From contig NC_134701.1 in the NCBI RefSeq assembly GCF_043290135.1, forward strand, positions 65,975,502 to 66,039,501: a DNA stretch of 64,000 nucleotides. Direction: 5' to 3'. The notes under the pieces were generated by a model. The model saw nothing but the letters and a program-made list of their open reading frames with translations. It ran no database searches and had not been told where the DNA came from. The stretch comes from Rhipicephalus microplus. Lineage: Eukaryota > Arthropoda > Arachnida > Ixodida > Ixodidae. The position numbers and the translations under genes were made by a program. Shown in pieces: positions 30,904 to 44,319 of the stretch. How positions within the stretch are numbered: the stretch's first letter is position 1; every line of letters begins with the position of its first letter.

Positions 30904-31760
30904 ATGACTAATCCGAACGCGCCCACAACTGAACGACCCGCACGTCTGCAGGACGTCATGACAGTTTAACTGTGTTTCCCATCTTTCTGGCCCCAGAACC
31001 CGCAAACTTTGTTCCACCAGGTCGAGGCACGATTATCGCTGTACCGCATCGCTTTAGAAAGGGCACGCTACTGCCACGTCGCCACAGTTCTTCCTCCTGA
31101 TGTTGCCAGTAAGATTTCCGACGCCCTCTCCAACCCCTTAGACACTACTCCATATCCACATTTTAACACCAAGGTGCTGGAGTGATTCATGCCATCGAAA
31201 TGCGTCCGTCTTCAGCAGCATTTTAGAAAGGGGGGACCTTGCTGATAGGCGCTTCCCCCCCCCCAACTGCTGCGCCGAATGCGAAAGCTCCTTGGGGAGC
31301 ACGACGTCCCAGCTCACTCAGCGCTGCTTCGTGAGCTCTTCCTCCAACGCCTTTTTCAGTCAACCCGCCTCGTGCTCTTGGTGGCTGGTGAGGTCAACCT
31401 TGACCGACTGGTAGAGCTCACTGATCAGGTTCATGAAGCGACCACCACAAACATAAACGCTGACTCACCACCAACAGACATGGTGATTGTGAGACATGAA
31501 GCCTGGATTGTTGAACTCGCCCCCTCATTCGCTTCACTACCGTGCCCCTCCAGAAGACTTATTCGACTCGTTCCAGTCATCGACCTCATCCACACACGCA
31601 AAATTGTTCGAGTCTCAGCCCTGAACCTCTCTGCTGGTACGACTAGCGTTTGCGACACCAAGCCACGAGGTGCAAACATCCGTGTTCGTAGCCGTAAAAC
31701 GCTTGCCGGGATCACTGACGGTGGCGCGGTATCTCCCTTGTCGTGTCAGCCGCCTCTTCA
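30904..31760 (+). pseudogene. Gypsy-3 gag
   Basis: The ATG at 30904 is followed by a stop after about 20 codons. The capsid continues in other frames: LFHQVEARLSLYRI near 31010, then MRKLLGEHDVPAHSALLREL from 31279 and ELTDQVHEATT near 31420. These are the conserved capsid helices of CsRn1-type gag, which has no zinc knuckle in some members. The open frame 31279-32154 changes from gag to a non-coding frame partway and should not be taken as one protein. Confidence 0.75.
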
Positions 31761-32800
31761 TGGTAACAGACCAGCTATATGGCGCCAGGTTGCTTATACA
31801 TACAGGCGCGGCAATCGGTGTTGTGCCCCTACTAGAGCTGATCGTTCGAAGTCACCCGGGCAGTCACTTCGTGCTCCCAACGCGTCGACAATAGCGACGT
31901 ATGGACTCCGATTTCTTACTCTTTACTTTAGCTTCCGCCGCAATTTACGGTGGCTTTTCGTCATCGCAGACGAGGTTCAACGGGCCATTGGTTTGGACTT
32001 CCACTCATACTTCGATTTGGGCGTCAGCGTGTGGCGTCACCGCCTCGTCGATGGTGAGGCTCGTCTCTCTATATATGAAGTGCCGTCTGTCATTGCTCCT
32101 ATGACCAATCACATGCTGATACCCTTCTCGCCGTTGCAAAAAAAATCTTCGTAAGTTTCCCGGATTAACCAAACCATGCAATCTCCCTCAGCCCCCTAGA
32201 CATACCGTGACGTGCCACATCGTCACCCGTGGTACACCAGTAGCCACTCGACTACGCCGCCTGTATGGAGACCACCTAGCGATTGCCAAACGGGAGTTTG
32301 ATCACATGCTGCAGCTTGGCACTATACGCCGTCGTAAAGCGCATGGGCTTCTGCACTGCACATGGTTCTAAAGCGTGATCTTGGTGACTGGCGTTCTTGT
32401 GGAGGCTATCGAGCGTTGAACGCCAAGACAGTTCACGACAGCTATCCACTACCTCACATCCAAGATTTTACATCACGCCGGGACGGCTGCACCGTCTTTA
32501 GCAAAGTGGACCTTGATAAGGCATACAACCAGATTTCCGTCGTGCTGGCCTACATACCGAAGACCACTATCACTATATAAACTTGTTGGTTTGTTTGAAA
32601 ACGTACGTGAGGATGCATTTTGGGCTGTGCAATTCGGTGCACACATTTCCGCGGTTCCTTTTAGAGGTCACACGAGGCCTCCCTACTGCGTTTGCGTACC
32701 TTTATGATGTCCTCATCACCAGCCGGACGCCTAAAGAGCATGAGCAGCATCTCCATGCTTTGTTTGAACGCCTACAGCAGTAGGGTCGCGTTGTGAATGC
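31761..32800 (+). pseudogene. Gypsy-3 protease and reverse transcriptase
   Basis: The protease motif is LLIHTGAAIGVVP, where the catalytic Asp of DTGA is replaced by His. RT blocks follow: RREFDHMLQLGTIRR-like region (32290), DLGDWRSCGGYRALN (32375), SYPLPHIQDF, VDLDKAYNQI, and the palm FAYLYDVLITSR near 32690-32720, which has YLYD in place of YLDD. Stops and frame changes separate the blocks. It cannot encode an active enzyme. Confidence 0.8.
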
Positions 32801-33059
32801 CTCGAAGTGTATTTGCGGCGCATCAAAGCTTGAAGTTTTGGGCCACCACATATTATCAGAAGGTATACGCTCTGTGCGGTCTCGCGTCAAAGCAATCCAG
32901 GAGTATCTTCAGTATACAACAGTAAATCAGTTATGCCAATTCCTGGACTTGTCGATTTCTGCAGGCGTTTCATACCAGATTGCGCAGAACGGCTTCGACC
33001 AATCACCGACCTCCTCCGTTCGCCCGCTGGCCTGTCCTCTGCCTTGCCTTGGTCGCTAA

Positions 33060-33880
33060 AAGCACAGACTGCTTTACTGCCGCCTAGCAAGCGGTAGCGA
33101 ACGCTGTGATTCTTATTCATCCGTGCAACAACGCCCCTACTCGGTTGATAGTAGACGCATCCAATGTGGCTGGTGGAGCTGTCTTCCAACAGTGCATAAA
33201 TGCCGAGTGAAGACCCTTGTCCTTTTTACTCTCTGAAGTTACTTGCGGCTGACACCCGCTACAGCATCTTCAGCCAGGAGCTACTATTAATTTACTCTGC
33301 AATAGAGCACTTCCGTCAGTTTCTGGAAGGATGCTCGTTTTACTTGCTGGCAGATTATAAGCCGCTGGCGTATGTTTTTTGCACAAACTCATCCAAGTAT
33401 TTGCCTCGTGAACTCTGCCATCTCACTTATATCTCGGAATTCATGACTGATATCCGCCACGTGAAAGGCGTCGACAACGCCGCAGATGCCCTTTCTCGTA
33501 TAGCCGCGGTTGGCTCTCCATTTCCAACCATCGACTGCACCTTATTTTCATCCACGCAGCAGAATGATGAAGAGCTCACCGCCTTTCGGAAGAAACCTCT
33601 TTCCCTCCAACTACGCCTGTTACCAGATCAATCAGCATTTGAGCCATTGTGGTGGGTTTTCTCAGCTGAACTACTCTGCCCTTTCGTTCCTGCTTCATTA
33701 CGTCGAATTAATTTGCACTCCTTACACGACGTCTGCCACTTCGCATTCGGGCTACTCAGCGTCTTCTCACACAGCGCTATGAAATATAGGAGCCAGTCTC
33801 AACTTGGGGTGACCTCTGATATAGGTTCATTGATACGTTCGCCAGTGTCAATCGACGGGATCCTGCAAAGCAGCTGATAA
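33060..33880 (+). pseudogene. Gypsy-3 RNase H and start of integrase
   Basis: RNase H is seen as LIVDASNVAGGAVFQQ (about 33140) and, in another frame, TRYSIFSQELLLIYSAIEHF and YLLADYKPLAY. The catalytic Asp, Glu and Asp positions are present in these blocks. DIRHVKGVDNAADALSRI marks the end of the domain. A partial integrase zinc domain (HSLHDVCHF) follows and then the element breaks off. Confidence 0.8.
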
Positions 33881-33902
33881 ATTACGGGTACAAAAACTCA
33901 AT

Positions 33903-34600
33903 GTGACATTAGCTGAGAATGTGACTCATCTTTTCCGTCTTCCTCACCCAAACATGACTGAAGATAGAAAGCTGAGCTGCCTCATGCCTCAACTTTTCGT
34001 TGAGCTGCTGCACCACCCTTCAAGTACCTTAGTTTACTTTATCAAGGAAGCTACTGCTATTGAGCGGGCGCTTTATGAACAATGCAGTCAGTATGATCGA
34101 ATGTGTAGCAGCACCCGTGTCATTGTTCCCACCATGACTGAGAATTAGAACTCCTTACGAGACTTGATTAGGGTGATAATTCACGAATAACCACAACGGT
34201 TCCGGAGTCTGGTTGCTGAAACTCCCTTTGTGTTCGTCGTTAAACTCCTATGCCAAGAAACACGCTAAGCATTTTCTTCCGCTGCTCCTGATGACGAGCA
34301 ACGTCCCACAAGCTATGCCACAGCTCTACAACGTTCAACTTCTGCTATACTGCCACCTTACTGCCCAATGGCACTGCCCAATTGGTCACTGCCACGAGAG
34401 CAGACACTGAGCCAGCCGCCATGCCTGCCGTCATACCACCAGCCGTCCACAGCAGCACCATGGACATTGCCGCAAGAGGGGATGCTGAAGCGTTCACCAC
34501 TCCGAGAAACAGACGCATGGCGCACAATCGATCGGCGTCCAATGCGCTTTAATTGCGGAGGTGCAGGCCATATTGACCGTCATTGCTTGTATTGTTGAGA
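33903..34600 (+). pseudogene. Gypsy-4 gag with altered zinc knuckle
   Basis: The first part (MTLAENVTHLFRLPHPNMTE) carries the gag block EATAIERALYEQCSQYDR. After frame changes and a Pro/Ala-rich linker the knuckle appears as FNCGGAGHIDRHC (about 34550), in which the first Cys of the CCHC box is missing. The linker and knuckle order matches tick Gypsy Gag. Confidence 0.65.
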
Positions 34601-34999
34601 TTCACTCCGCCCTATTATATCATGGTCTCACGGTCTACGCGCCAACGATGAATACACACTACGCCGAGACGACGCCTCTTTTCAAGCAGCTCATTCTCAC
34701 CGAAATAACTACCGTACTAATTACGAGGAGGCAATACCGACTCACCACAGGTTTGGGACAACGACCTCACTCTCTTCCTCCCACATATTTGCCTTCATCA
34801 CACTGACGCGCCTTCGCGAACCTTAATGCAAGAAGGTCATCCAGCCCGCGCTGGGGCAACTCAGGGCGATGACCTCTGGGAATGAGGTTGCAGGCCATGA
34901 AAACGGCGATGAAATGTCCCGATCGCACGACGCTGCAAAGCTGACAAGACGTCAGAGCGACAATATTGTTACTGCCCAACAAAGTGCTTTTCTTGAAGG

Positions 35000-37520
35000 C
35001 CACAAAGTGAAAGTCTTAGTCGACCATGGTGCCGTCCTTTATATCATCAGTCGGATCCTCACCATCTACCTCAAGAAATTGAAAACGCCGTGGACAGACC
35101 TTCAAATAAGGACGGCCGGCGTTTAGTTATTGAAGCCCTCTGTAAGATGCACAACGAGAACTGAACTGGAAGGTTCTTCTTTCGCTGTGTCGTTTGTCGT
35201 TCTCGCCGCAAGCAGCAAGGATATAATTATTGCCATGTACTTCTTACGAGAATATGGCGCAGTCATCAACACCCCAGACTGATTGATTGCGTTCTGCAAT
35301 CTTCAAGGTATAACTGATTGTCCGGAGGCGCGACCAAACCAGCTGAGTGTAACTGGTGACAATGTGGTTCTCCCTTCTGGATCATACACTCCTGTTTCGA
35401 CAGCAGCTGCTATCCAGTTAGATAGCGAAGGAGTTGCAAAAAAATAAGCTCACTTCTCCTCACACACAGTATTTCCATCGCACGAAGTATCGTCAGTTTC
35501 GCCGCTGGATGCGCGGACTTGCTACTTAGAAATTTTAGTGTTGTGCGCCGGCACCTTCCAAAAAGGTGTGGACGTCGCTTACTTCGACAGTATCATAGGT
35601 GCCGCTGGCTGCTTGGCAGTAGTCGACGAGGTGCCAAAACTGGATTCAAGACCATGTTTTGGCGCTTGCATTGCTTTGCTTAAGGACGAGTGACAGAGGC
35701 TTCTTGAGCGATTGGCCGAACTCCAAGACTTCTTTTTGACAACACCAAGAGTTGGCCACACACCTCTACCCAGGCATCAAATAATTGCAAAGGTTATGGC
35801 GTGACTAATGCACGAAAATCTTATCACGTGGTTCCAAGAGGCCGCGAAGAGATACAGCACCAAATTGACAAAATGGTAAAAGATGACGTCTTTCAGCCAT
35901 CGAAAAGTCACTGGGCGTAACTAGTAAACCTCGTTATGAAACAAGACGGCAGCCTGCGCTTCTATGTAGAATACAAAAAGCTCAATAAGGTGACAAAGAG
36001 AGATGTGTATCCACTTCCTCGTATAGATGACTCTCTCGACACACTTCGACGTCCTCAATAGTTTACATTGCTAGACTTGAGGAGTGAATATTTAAAAATT
36101 GAGGTAGACCCAAAAGACGCGAGAAGACCGCTTTTGTGTCACCAAGTAGCTTACATGAATTCAGTCTTGCCCTTCGGTTTGTGCTCAGTGCTTGCCACGT
36201 TTCAGACTCATAGATAGCTTGCTTTCTGGGTTGCATTGAAAAGCCTGCTTCGTCTACCTTGACGATATCAAAGTTTTCCCCGCAACAGTTGACGAGCTGC
36301 ATAAAAAGACTTGGGGTGGTCTTACAAGCCATATGACCCACGTGTTTGACGTTGACGCCCGAGAAGGGCCACTTTTGCTATGAAGAACTGCAATTTCTTA
36401 GCCACGTTATCTGTCTTACAGGCATTCGTCCCGATCCTGCAAAAGTCATGGCCGTGGCACAGCTCCCCTAGCCAACCAATAAGAAGGCTGTCCGACGCTT
36501 TTACAGCCTATGTACATTTTATAGGCGATTCATCGCGGACTTCACCCGCATCGCATCATCAGTCATTCAACTCGTCTCACGAAAGAACACGTTGCCTTCC
36601 AGTAGAACAGCCAATAGGAAATTGCATTCAAGGACGTGCTCCAGCGACTACAGACGCCTGCAGTGCTTTCACACTGAGGAGAAAGTCTCTATGATGCGAT
36701 ACACCCATGCCAGAGATGTAAGTTGGGAAGCTTTGTTTGTGCAGCTGCAAGACGGCTCAGAAAGTACTTGCCTATGCAAGCCGATCACTAACGCCTTGTG
36801 GAGGCTAATTACTTGACGACGGAAAACAATTCTTCACAGTGGTAGAGTGGTTACGAAATTTCATCCGTATTTACACGGCCGCTCTTTCAAAGTTCTCAGC
36901 GACTACCATTCGCTGTGTTGGTTGAAAAATCTTGAATATTCTACCGTGTGGCTAGCCCGTTAGTGCCTCAGGCTGCAAGAGTTCGACATGAAGGTCTTAC
37001 AAAGTCTCAGAATTCGCAAATAGACGCTGACTGTCCCACTCACCCATTGAGTCGGCAACTCGACCCGATGAAAAAGAACTATCATTCCTAGGTGTTCTCG
37101 ACAAGATCGCCATTGCACAGCATCAACCAGGTGACCTTGAGCTGCTTGGTCTAAATAATTATTTCGACGGCAAATCTCAGAAGGCACCAAGCATTTTCGC
37201 AAGAGTGCTGCGATCATTTTGTTCACAGGGCAGAGTATTATACAAACGAAACTTCTCTTCGACTGAATTCGCCTATTTGATCGTCATTCCAGCAGCCCTT
37301 TGCTCTGAAGTACTCGCCACAACGAGGTGACTTCAGGCTTCTCGGATTACACAAGATTGTTGGCCAGAGTACGGCCGAGGTACTTCTGGCCAAGACTAAC
37401 CACAGCCGTAAAGCACCACGCTCGTACTTGCTTCAACTACCATCGACACAAGTCACCGCCAACTAAACCAGCTAGCCTCCTGCAGCCCATGCAGGTCCCA
37501 AGAATACTATTCGACCAGAA
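35000..37520 (+). pseudogene. Gypsy-4 pol
   Basis: Protease near 35013 reads VKVLVDHGAVLYIIS, with Thr of DTG changed to His. RT: DGSLRFYVEYKKLNKVTKRD (about 35950), DVYPLPRIDD, VLPFGLCSVLATFQT and VYLDDIKVF. RNase H remnants occur near 36700-37020 and an integrase zinc region near 37420 (HHARTCFNYHRHKSPPT). The many stops include several inside RT. The identity is secure but the exact domain limits are not. Confidence 0.7.
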
Positions 37521-38714
37521 AGGCACAGAGCTGTGCGCCGCCGCACCATGCCGCCTGCGCCGCCCGTTTTCGCTCATGCCGTTCGCGCCACTACCGAAGT
37601 TCGGAAAGGTACCATGCTGCCGCCGCCACTGGACAATATTTTTGGGCGCACCGCTGTTTGCCCTAATTTTACCCGATCGCAGATTCTGGGCATCAACTAC
37701 GTTACTTGACCTGTTTTTCTGCAGCTCAAGTTTTTCTGAGTGGCATTTGCGGTGTCGTGACTGATCTCTTGTTTCCGCGTTTCATGCGCTATGTATATGA
37801 GGCCCTAAAACAGCTTCTGAAGATACACAGACAAGCATGTTATTCTGTCTTGGCGTTTCTCGTTCTTTTAGCGCCCTTCGTGACGCCAGAACACTGACTC
37901 ACGTGACATGAATAGGGCGCATTTCTATGAATGATCGGTTGAGTTCCGTTTAATTCTCCCATTTGCCACGCTGGTTGCGCGACATTTGCTGCTGCCGCCG
38001 AAGAAGCCGAAGACGAGATTTTTCATCAGTTGGCACCTTGAAGAAAGGACCACTCTGACATCATTTCGATAGAGACGTTTACTCGTTTCTCTTCTCGTGT
38101 CCCGGCACACCTGGTTTAATAGCCTAACTCTTTATTTAAACGCTCTCACAATACAATCGAAACACAGGAGCGTCTCTCTGCTCGAGTCCCAGTTAGCTGT
38201 CGTTGAAGGTGGCAAGCACGGAGTCCTCCCTCCACGGATCTTCTTCGAAGAACCACCGCCTCTTGTGACCGCTTGGTTTCCTTCTCTCTGATTCCCGGAA
38301 CGTTCGACGTCTGGCGTTGATGAGCCGTGGGAACGCACCTCCCGGGTACGTGCCTGCAACGCTGGGCCGACAGGCCATCAGTATATTGAGCCAGTGTATC
38401 AATGCCACCGCTGCCGCTGCTTTCAGTTGCCCACAGTGGAGCGCAGTACACCTTCCATACTTGCAGGCGGACCCAGCTCTTGTCTCCAGAAAGGTGCCAC
38501 CACTAAGCCCCTTGGCGACGGGAGTCTTCGCGTCCTTTATAACCGACAGGCAGCCGCCATTCCGCCAATTCAGTGACATCACTTCTGTACAGGCTTGGGC
38601 TCACCATCAGTGGGGCGGGTAACAATACGAAGTTATTCGTCAAATGCAGCAAGTTAGAACCCAACAATGGTCCATATACGTGAAATATATATGAGTTGTA
38701 AATTGTTCTCTACC
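37521..38714. other. Unassigned DNA after Gypsy-4
   Basis: GC-rich stretches near 37530-37660 and 38190-38600 have open frames on both strands of up to about 130 codons but no motif I recognise. They could be an LTR and an unclassified transposon. No gene is called. Confidence 0.4.
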
Positions 38715-38850
38715 CTGCTTTGTCCAGCAGGCCCACGAAGCGGCCGCCAGGTACTCCCTGTCGGTCCCTACGTGGGAGACGCCCGCTACGCGCTAAGCGC
38801 GTCCTGCAGAACTCAAATAAAGTTTTTTTCATTCCATTCCTGCTTTGTCA
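38715..38850 (+). mobile_element. 3' end of a LINE (CR1-like tail)
   Basis: The stretch contains ACGTGGGAGACGCCCGCTA and ends CAAATAAAGTTTTTTTCATTC followed by CATTCC repeats. An AATAAAG signal and a (CATTC) tail mark LINE 3' ends that I know from ticks. The element is 5'-truncated, leaving only about 130 bp. Confidence 0.65.
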
Positions 38851-40934
38851 CGCAATCGCCACCCACCACCTCTGTTCTTTTTCAAGTCTGACAAGATTAT
38901 CCGGCGCCATGAACTTCTAATTTCACTGCATTTTGTGAGTTTTCGATTGCACATGTGGAAATAGAAAGAGTGTAGCCGAGAAGCTCGACATACTGATGGG
39001 CTCAACGCTTAGCGCTCACTTTGTATACATGCTATATGAAGAGATAAATGCCGAAGAGCCTGTGAGAATTGTAGTAATAAGCTTGTAGTGCAGTGTAATC
39101 GAGAACGAAACCAAAGGAAAAAGCTTCGAATTATTTCATTCTCCCAATGGATGAATTCTTCACAGTGAAGACAACGCAGCTCTCCATAACAAGAGCCGAC
39201 CCGCTTCGACGGTATATGTATAACTTTTATTGCGAGAAAAACTATATGAACAATGTCTATAGGCTTTCATCGTCCCCATCATTTTCCGTAAATTGTAAGT
39301 AAATTATTATTGTACGCACGCTATATGCTGTTACGGCCTATATAATCTCACGAGTGCTATAGCATGGAATACTGCTGAAGCATATATAGATGACACAAGC
39401 TGCCCATTTCCATCGCAAGGAGGGCGCATGCGATAACATCACTCCACGTGCGATGCCTACTGTCAATCGCTCTTCAACCGGAAACAAGGCGCTGTCTGTC
39501 TTTTTCTGGACGAATGAGTATGAAGGAATACTCAGACAGGAGGCTGCGTGACTCGATGCGCATCTGTGAACTTTGAATTAAGGGCGTGGTCGTGAGTGCT
39601 GGCACGTGCCAGTGCGTTCGATATTTCAGGAGGCATCGACTAACGGCTCGTTTACCCTTCTACACTGTGATATCACTGTACGAGCCCTGCTTATTTTCCC
39701 GGAGGCAGCCGTATTACCATACTCTAGCGTTTAACAGTTTCGCGAGGTCGGAAGAAAAAGCGTTAGCTGCAGCCTAAGGTTAATATGGGGCTGTGAGCTC
39801 CTATCACACGGTGGAAAATTTGAAGTCGTTGAAGGGTTTTCTGGCCGTATTACTGATTACGTGACGTTAAACTTGGCGTGTTCTCCTCGAAGACCTGAGG
39901 TCATTACTGTTTTAAATTTTTCTTAAATTTCACGACATTTCTGTACTGAAGACCTTAGCCTCATCTTTGAAGAGCTTGAATGTTTTAGCGAATTTTGCAA
40001 CGTATATGTGCTCGATACTTCTTAGTTTTTGTAATATAGCCTATCAAAATATGTGTCTCATAAATATTTTGAATAAAACCCAGTACAACCTTGCTACCAG
40101 AAAGATATCAACCATCTCACTTGTCGCATAAAGCGCTTATGTAAGAATCGTCATCCCAAGTTTAATGACAATGCTACTTGAGTGATTGCATCGAAAAGTA
40201 AATAGAAGCTAAAATCAAGAGGCTGAGAAGTACTACTTTAAAAATGCCTTCTCTACTGTTACGAAACAAATCCGCCCAGGTTTTCGAGGTCGATTAATCC
40301 TGCATAGTCTATGCCCTCATTGTTTATTTTTGATGGTCAATGCTCCTAAAATCCAGAAGCTATAGTAAACACCTTCATTAATTACTTCAAATCTTTCTTT
40401 TGCCGATAATGGCATCACTCCTTCACAGCAAACTACCTGGCTTTTCTAATCTTGAATTGTGCTCCTCTGAAGTGCATAACGTTATAGTAATTTTAAAGAA
40501 GATATGCAAAGATAATTCTAAAGAGGTGCTAAGTATGGCGTGCTATTTATCTTACTATAAAAATAAATAAAATAAAGCTCTGCAAGAAATTTCCAACTGC
40601 GGAATTGAGCTAGCGCTGTGCTCCTAGGACCGGAAACAAGCAAATTGCAAATTATAGGTCAATGTTCTTGCTTATTATGCAGGCTCCACACTTAAGGGGT
40701 ATATAATCAACAAATACTCTGTGGAATACCTAACTGCACAACCTATTTATACGATGACTACACAGTTGAATTTACGCACGATATTGTTGTCTCCCTTAAC
40801 GACTGCAGACACACTTATGCTATATTTATTGACTCTTCTAAGGATTTACACATTGTTTGCCATGCCAACTTTTAGCTTCTTCATAATTTTGGCGACAAGC
40901 TGGTTGGTTGGATAGCAAATCGCTTGCTATCGGC
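38851..40934. other. Unassigned AT-rich DNA
   Basis: No coding frame with a motif. At 39890-40600 the sequence is AT-rich with short A/T runs and may hold a very old LINE remnant, but I see no RT motif. Nothing regulatory can be identified. Confidence 0.5.
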
Positions 40935-41163
40935 CCCACCGTGAATGCCTAGTGGCTAAAGTGCTTGGCTTGTGACCCGGAGGTCATGGGCTTGAATCCC
41001 GGCTGCGGCGGCTACATTTCTGATGGAGGCAGAATTGTTGTAGGCCCGTGTGCTCAGACTTGGGTGCACGTTAAAGAACCCCAGGTGGTCGAAATTTTCT
41101 GAGACCTCCACTACGGCATCTCTAATAACTATATGGTGGTTTTGGGACGTTAAACCCGACATA
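40935..41163 (+). mobile_element. Ruka-like tRNA-derived SINE
   Basis: The tRNA-like head has an A-box-like TGCCTAGTGGCTAA and a B box GGCTTGAATCCC at about 40991-41002. The body contains CACGTTAAAGAACCCCAGG and the end is TTTTGGGACGTTAAACCC. It is the same family as the copy at 11527-11759, here on the plus strand. Confidence 0.88.
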
Positions 41164-42589
41164 TCAGCCAAATTACTTGCGATCACGCTCAAAATTTGTT
41201 GTGTTTAACGCACGCAAAATCTTTTGACGTACAAAACCATCAGACAAAGACCAGAAGGCTCTGTGCTTCATCCTCTTTTGTTTAAGATTTATATAACTTG
41301 AATAGCCAAGATCATACGTAACACACAAATTAAACATTTAAAGCGTGCAGACCACTGTGTTATCTGCAAAGTCATCTCTAATACTCAAGATCAACACGCC
41401 CTGATTACTGTTTTTTTCGCCTTTTTCTAAAACGAGTAAAACATGCAACTGGTCTAATAACTGCTAAAATATTATAGTCACGACTTTCTGAAGTGAGAAA
41501 TGGCCTCTTCTTTTTACGTATAGTATTGACGGTGTAAGTGTAGTACGTCTCAAGGAATATGACTACATTAGTGTAACTCTCCCAACACATTTTAATGGCA
41601 ATGTATTTCGTAACAGTACAGCATCTTCGAAAACATTGGTACCTTCGACACACGTGCGTTAAGCAACTATACAAAAAGATGTGAACTGACGGCGCACAAC
41701 ATTTTAGCCAAACTCACATAAGAGTTGGTCGTGTGATGACCTGACCACAGACATGACATAGCCATCATAGAACATTTTACAGCGCAACAGGTTAGAGACG
41801 ACCAGCGCCGTGTCCCCTCTCTCTCCGTCTCTAATCTGTTGTGCTATGAAATATTCTAAGATGAACATCCACCAGCTTGTCCAACTCTATATTCTTCTTT
41901 AGCATCATAGAGCTATGTGTCGCTATAGCCAGTGCTTTTTGGATGCACTGCGAATGCACATGTTTTAATGCTTCAGCCCCTCTCGAACATCGTTGCAATT
42001 ACAATCGCACCATCCTCCTGGGAAAATAAGATTCTTTACACTCGTTCCAGTGTTCTAGCATTCATATCCTTCGCTGCATTTTCTGCACACCGTACATGGT
42101 GATTTCATTTTTTTTGGAATATTGTACTTGTTAGATAAATTAGAAATTGTTTTCGTTTTCTTTTGTTTGCTTGATTTTCTGCGGAACGTGCATTTTGGCA
42201 ATTAGCTTGATGGGTATCTGCGCCGACTCGGTTATGAGCAATGGTAAAAAAAAACTTGCATGAACGTGTTTTTTGTTAAATTGTATTTCTGCAGCTGTTG
42301 AACATTTGTATTGATACCTGCTTTGTCTCGAAAACTGAAAGAACACTATTTGTAAATAAGTAACATTAGGACATGCTGCTGTCACTTCAAGTGCTTCGCT
42401 CTTTTGGGGAAACAGTTTTTTTTTTCAAAAGCTAAGGAACAAGTTGCCATCTCCACCAACCCTTCAATCACGTTTCTACCCCACACCCTACACACACACA
42501 CACCTAATCGCGCCGCCCCGCCTCCAATCTGGTAGACCCCGCGCCGTTGTCACGCCGCCATCAAAGGTGAAAACACCGGCACGCCACCG
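41164..42589. other. Unassigned DNA with a long imperfect hairpin
   Basis: An imperfect inverted repeat lies at about 41763-41866: arms of about 38 bp (CATCATAGAACATTTTACAG and its counterpart ending near 41866) around a loop of about 25 bp containing CAGCGCCGTGTCCCC. The layout resembles the Penelope-type inverted repeat at 26000. The remainder has no gene. A (CA)n run occurs at 42490. Confidence 0.5.
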
Positions 42590-42781
42590 CCGGCAATTTT
42601 GTTTCCGGCACACAGGTCTAGATTGGCACAGATATTTTAGACCCACTTCTTAATTCTGCTGCCAAGATCCACTGGGTCATTGTCGCGACTAATTACCATA
42701 CCCGTTATGCCGAAAGAAAGGCTATCCAGCGAGGTACAGAAGCGGAGGTAGGACAACTTTTCTCCGAGAATGTGGTATTAA
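42590..42781 (+). pseudogene. Gypsy-6 integrase, first part, cut by the TTAA insertion
   Basis: In the frame that includes TDILDPLLNSAAKIHWVIVA the sequence continues with YHTRYAERKAIQRGTEAEVG and reaches FSENVV at 42778. These are the first catalytic Asp region and the following helix of Gypsy integrase. The frame stops abruptly at the TTAA of 42778-42781 and resumes at 48957, with no residue missing. Upstream parts of the element are not recognisable. Confidence 0.8.
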
Positions 42782-42811
42782 ATGCAAAGCATTTCTTAGC
42801 GAATATCGGTA

Positions 42812-43052
<241 letters not shown>

Positions 43053-44319
43053 GCCGCCTACAAGTTTTAGCTCCTCTGGCCGTTTCTATAGAGGTATCGA
43101 CACCAAACTTGGTATGGAATAGCATGACTGAATAAAAAGAAATTTGTCTAGTCACAACTAGAAAATGTTGACATCGATATCAAGAATGTCATGATTTACA
43201 TTTCATGGTCCTGCCGCTCTTTATTTGATTTCGTTCACATGGCATATTGCAAAACTGATATGGTATGGCATGATTGCATGGCTAAGACGAGTGAAATACT
43301 TTAACATGAAAATTATGACGTGCGTGTCAGGTAACATGACTACATGCCACGCAAATGATGCGCTCGCGGGCCTTCCGCTAGCGTCCCATATACCTAATTA
43401 GGTATTACCGCCCGTGAATGGATGACGCAGGTATGATACTGGTGTTAAAATGATGAACATGAGATGCGTGTCATGTAACAACATGACCACATGCTACGCT
43501 CGTGATGCGCTCACGGCCGTTTCGCTAGCGTCATATGTATGAAACTCGCTATTACCTGATTCGAACGAACGACATAGGCAAAGTACACGTCCGAACATGA
43601 TAAATATGACATGCATGTCATGTAACAACATGCCTACATGCTACACTCAAGATGTGATCGCGGCCGTTTCGCTAGCTGTGCATATGCCGAATTTGGTATT
43701 ACGTGACGCCAATTGATGACGAGGGTATGTGACTGGGGCAAACATGATAATCATGAGATGCGTGTCATGTGAGAACATGAGTACGTGCCATTGACAAGGC
43801 ACCAATACACTTTGGCAGGACGTGGGGCGCCTGCTCACCGGCGTTCATTCGGTCGCGTCACGCCGGAGTTGCCACGCCAGGCGCTGGTGCTGCCATATAC
43901 TGGCAGGCTTCTTATTTTCTTACGTGGTTCTTAAAGAGAAAAGTGAGCCCCGTAACTGTCTGCATCAGAGTGCGGCACGTAAACAGTAGCTTATGAGGGA
44001 TTAAAAGGATAAGAATCAAAAGTAAAAAGTTAGGGAGAGGAAGGAGAGAGCGAGGTGCAGGGACAGCGAACGACAGAATATGACGGAAGAGGAGCTAGGA
44101 AAGATGTACATGGTCACAGGAGTCCGTTGATGGGGCCCACCCCTATAAGGCACTGCGCCGTGTCTTGAGGCACACAGAAATCAGGTGCTTTTTTCCTCTT
44201 CTATACAACCACAACCACCACCCTCCACTCAGCCAGAGCACTTTTCGTTGTCAGGAGATGGCATAGGAGTAGCGCAGTCGGCCAGCGCTGCGCTATCATC
44301 GAAAATCACGGGGCACGCC

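Larger units (their letters stand above)
30887..33880 (+). mobile_element. Gypsy-3 (CsRn1-like) retrotransposon, decayed
   Basis: Order: primer site, gag, protease, RT, RNase H and the beginning of integrase, all on the plus strand. The tRNA-Trp-type primer site, the gag LLGE...LLRELFLQRL block and the RT sequence place it near the CsRn1 group. It has many stops and frame changes, and integrase is cut off at about 33880, where a different Gypsy gag begins. No 3' LTR is seen. Confidence 0.8.
33890..37520 (+). mobile_element. Gypsy-4 retrotransposon, heavily decayed
   Basis: A second Gypsy element follows Gypsy-3 directly. Order on the plus strand: gag (33903-34600), protease (about 35000), RT (35840-36460), RNase H (36640-37020) and the zinc region of integrase (37380-37500). 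RT block YPLPRIDDSLDTLR and palm FVYLDDIKVFP keep the YLDD motif. Stops occur throughout. It ends inside integrase; the LTRs are not recognised. Confidence 0.75.

Noticed and set aside
31279..32154. A 291-codon protein
   Set aside because: It starts as Gypsy-3 gag and then runs out of frame; the true protease continuation is in another frame.
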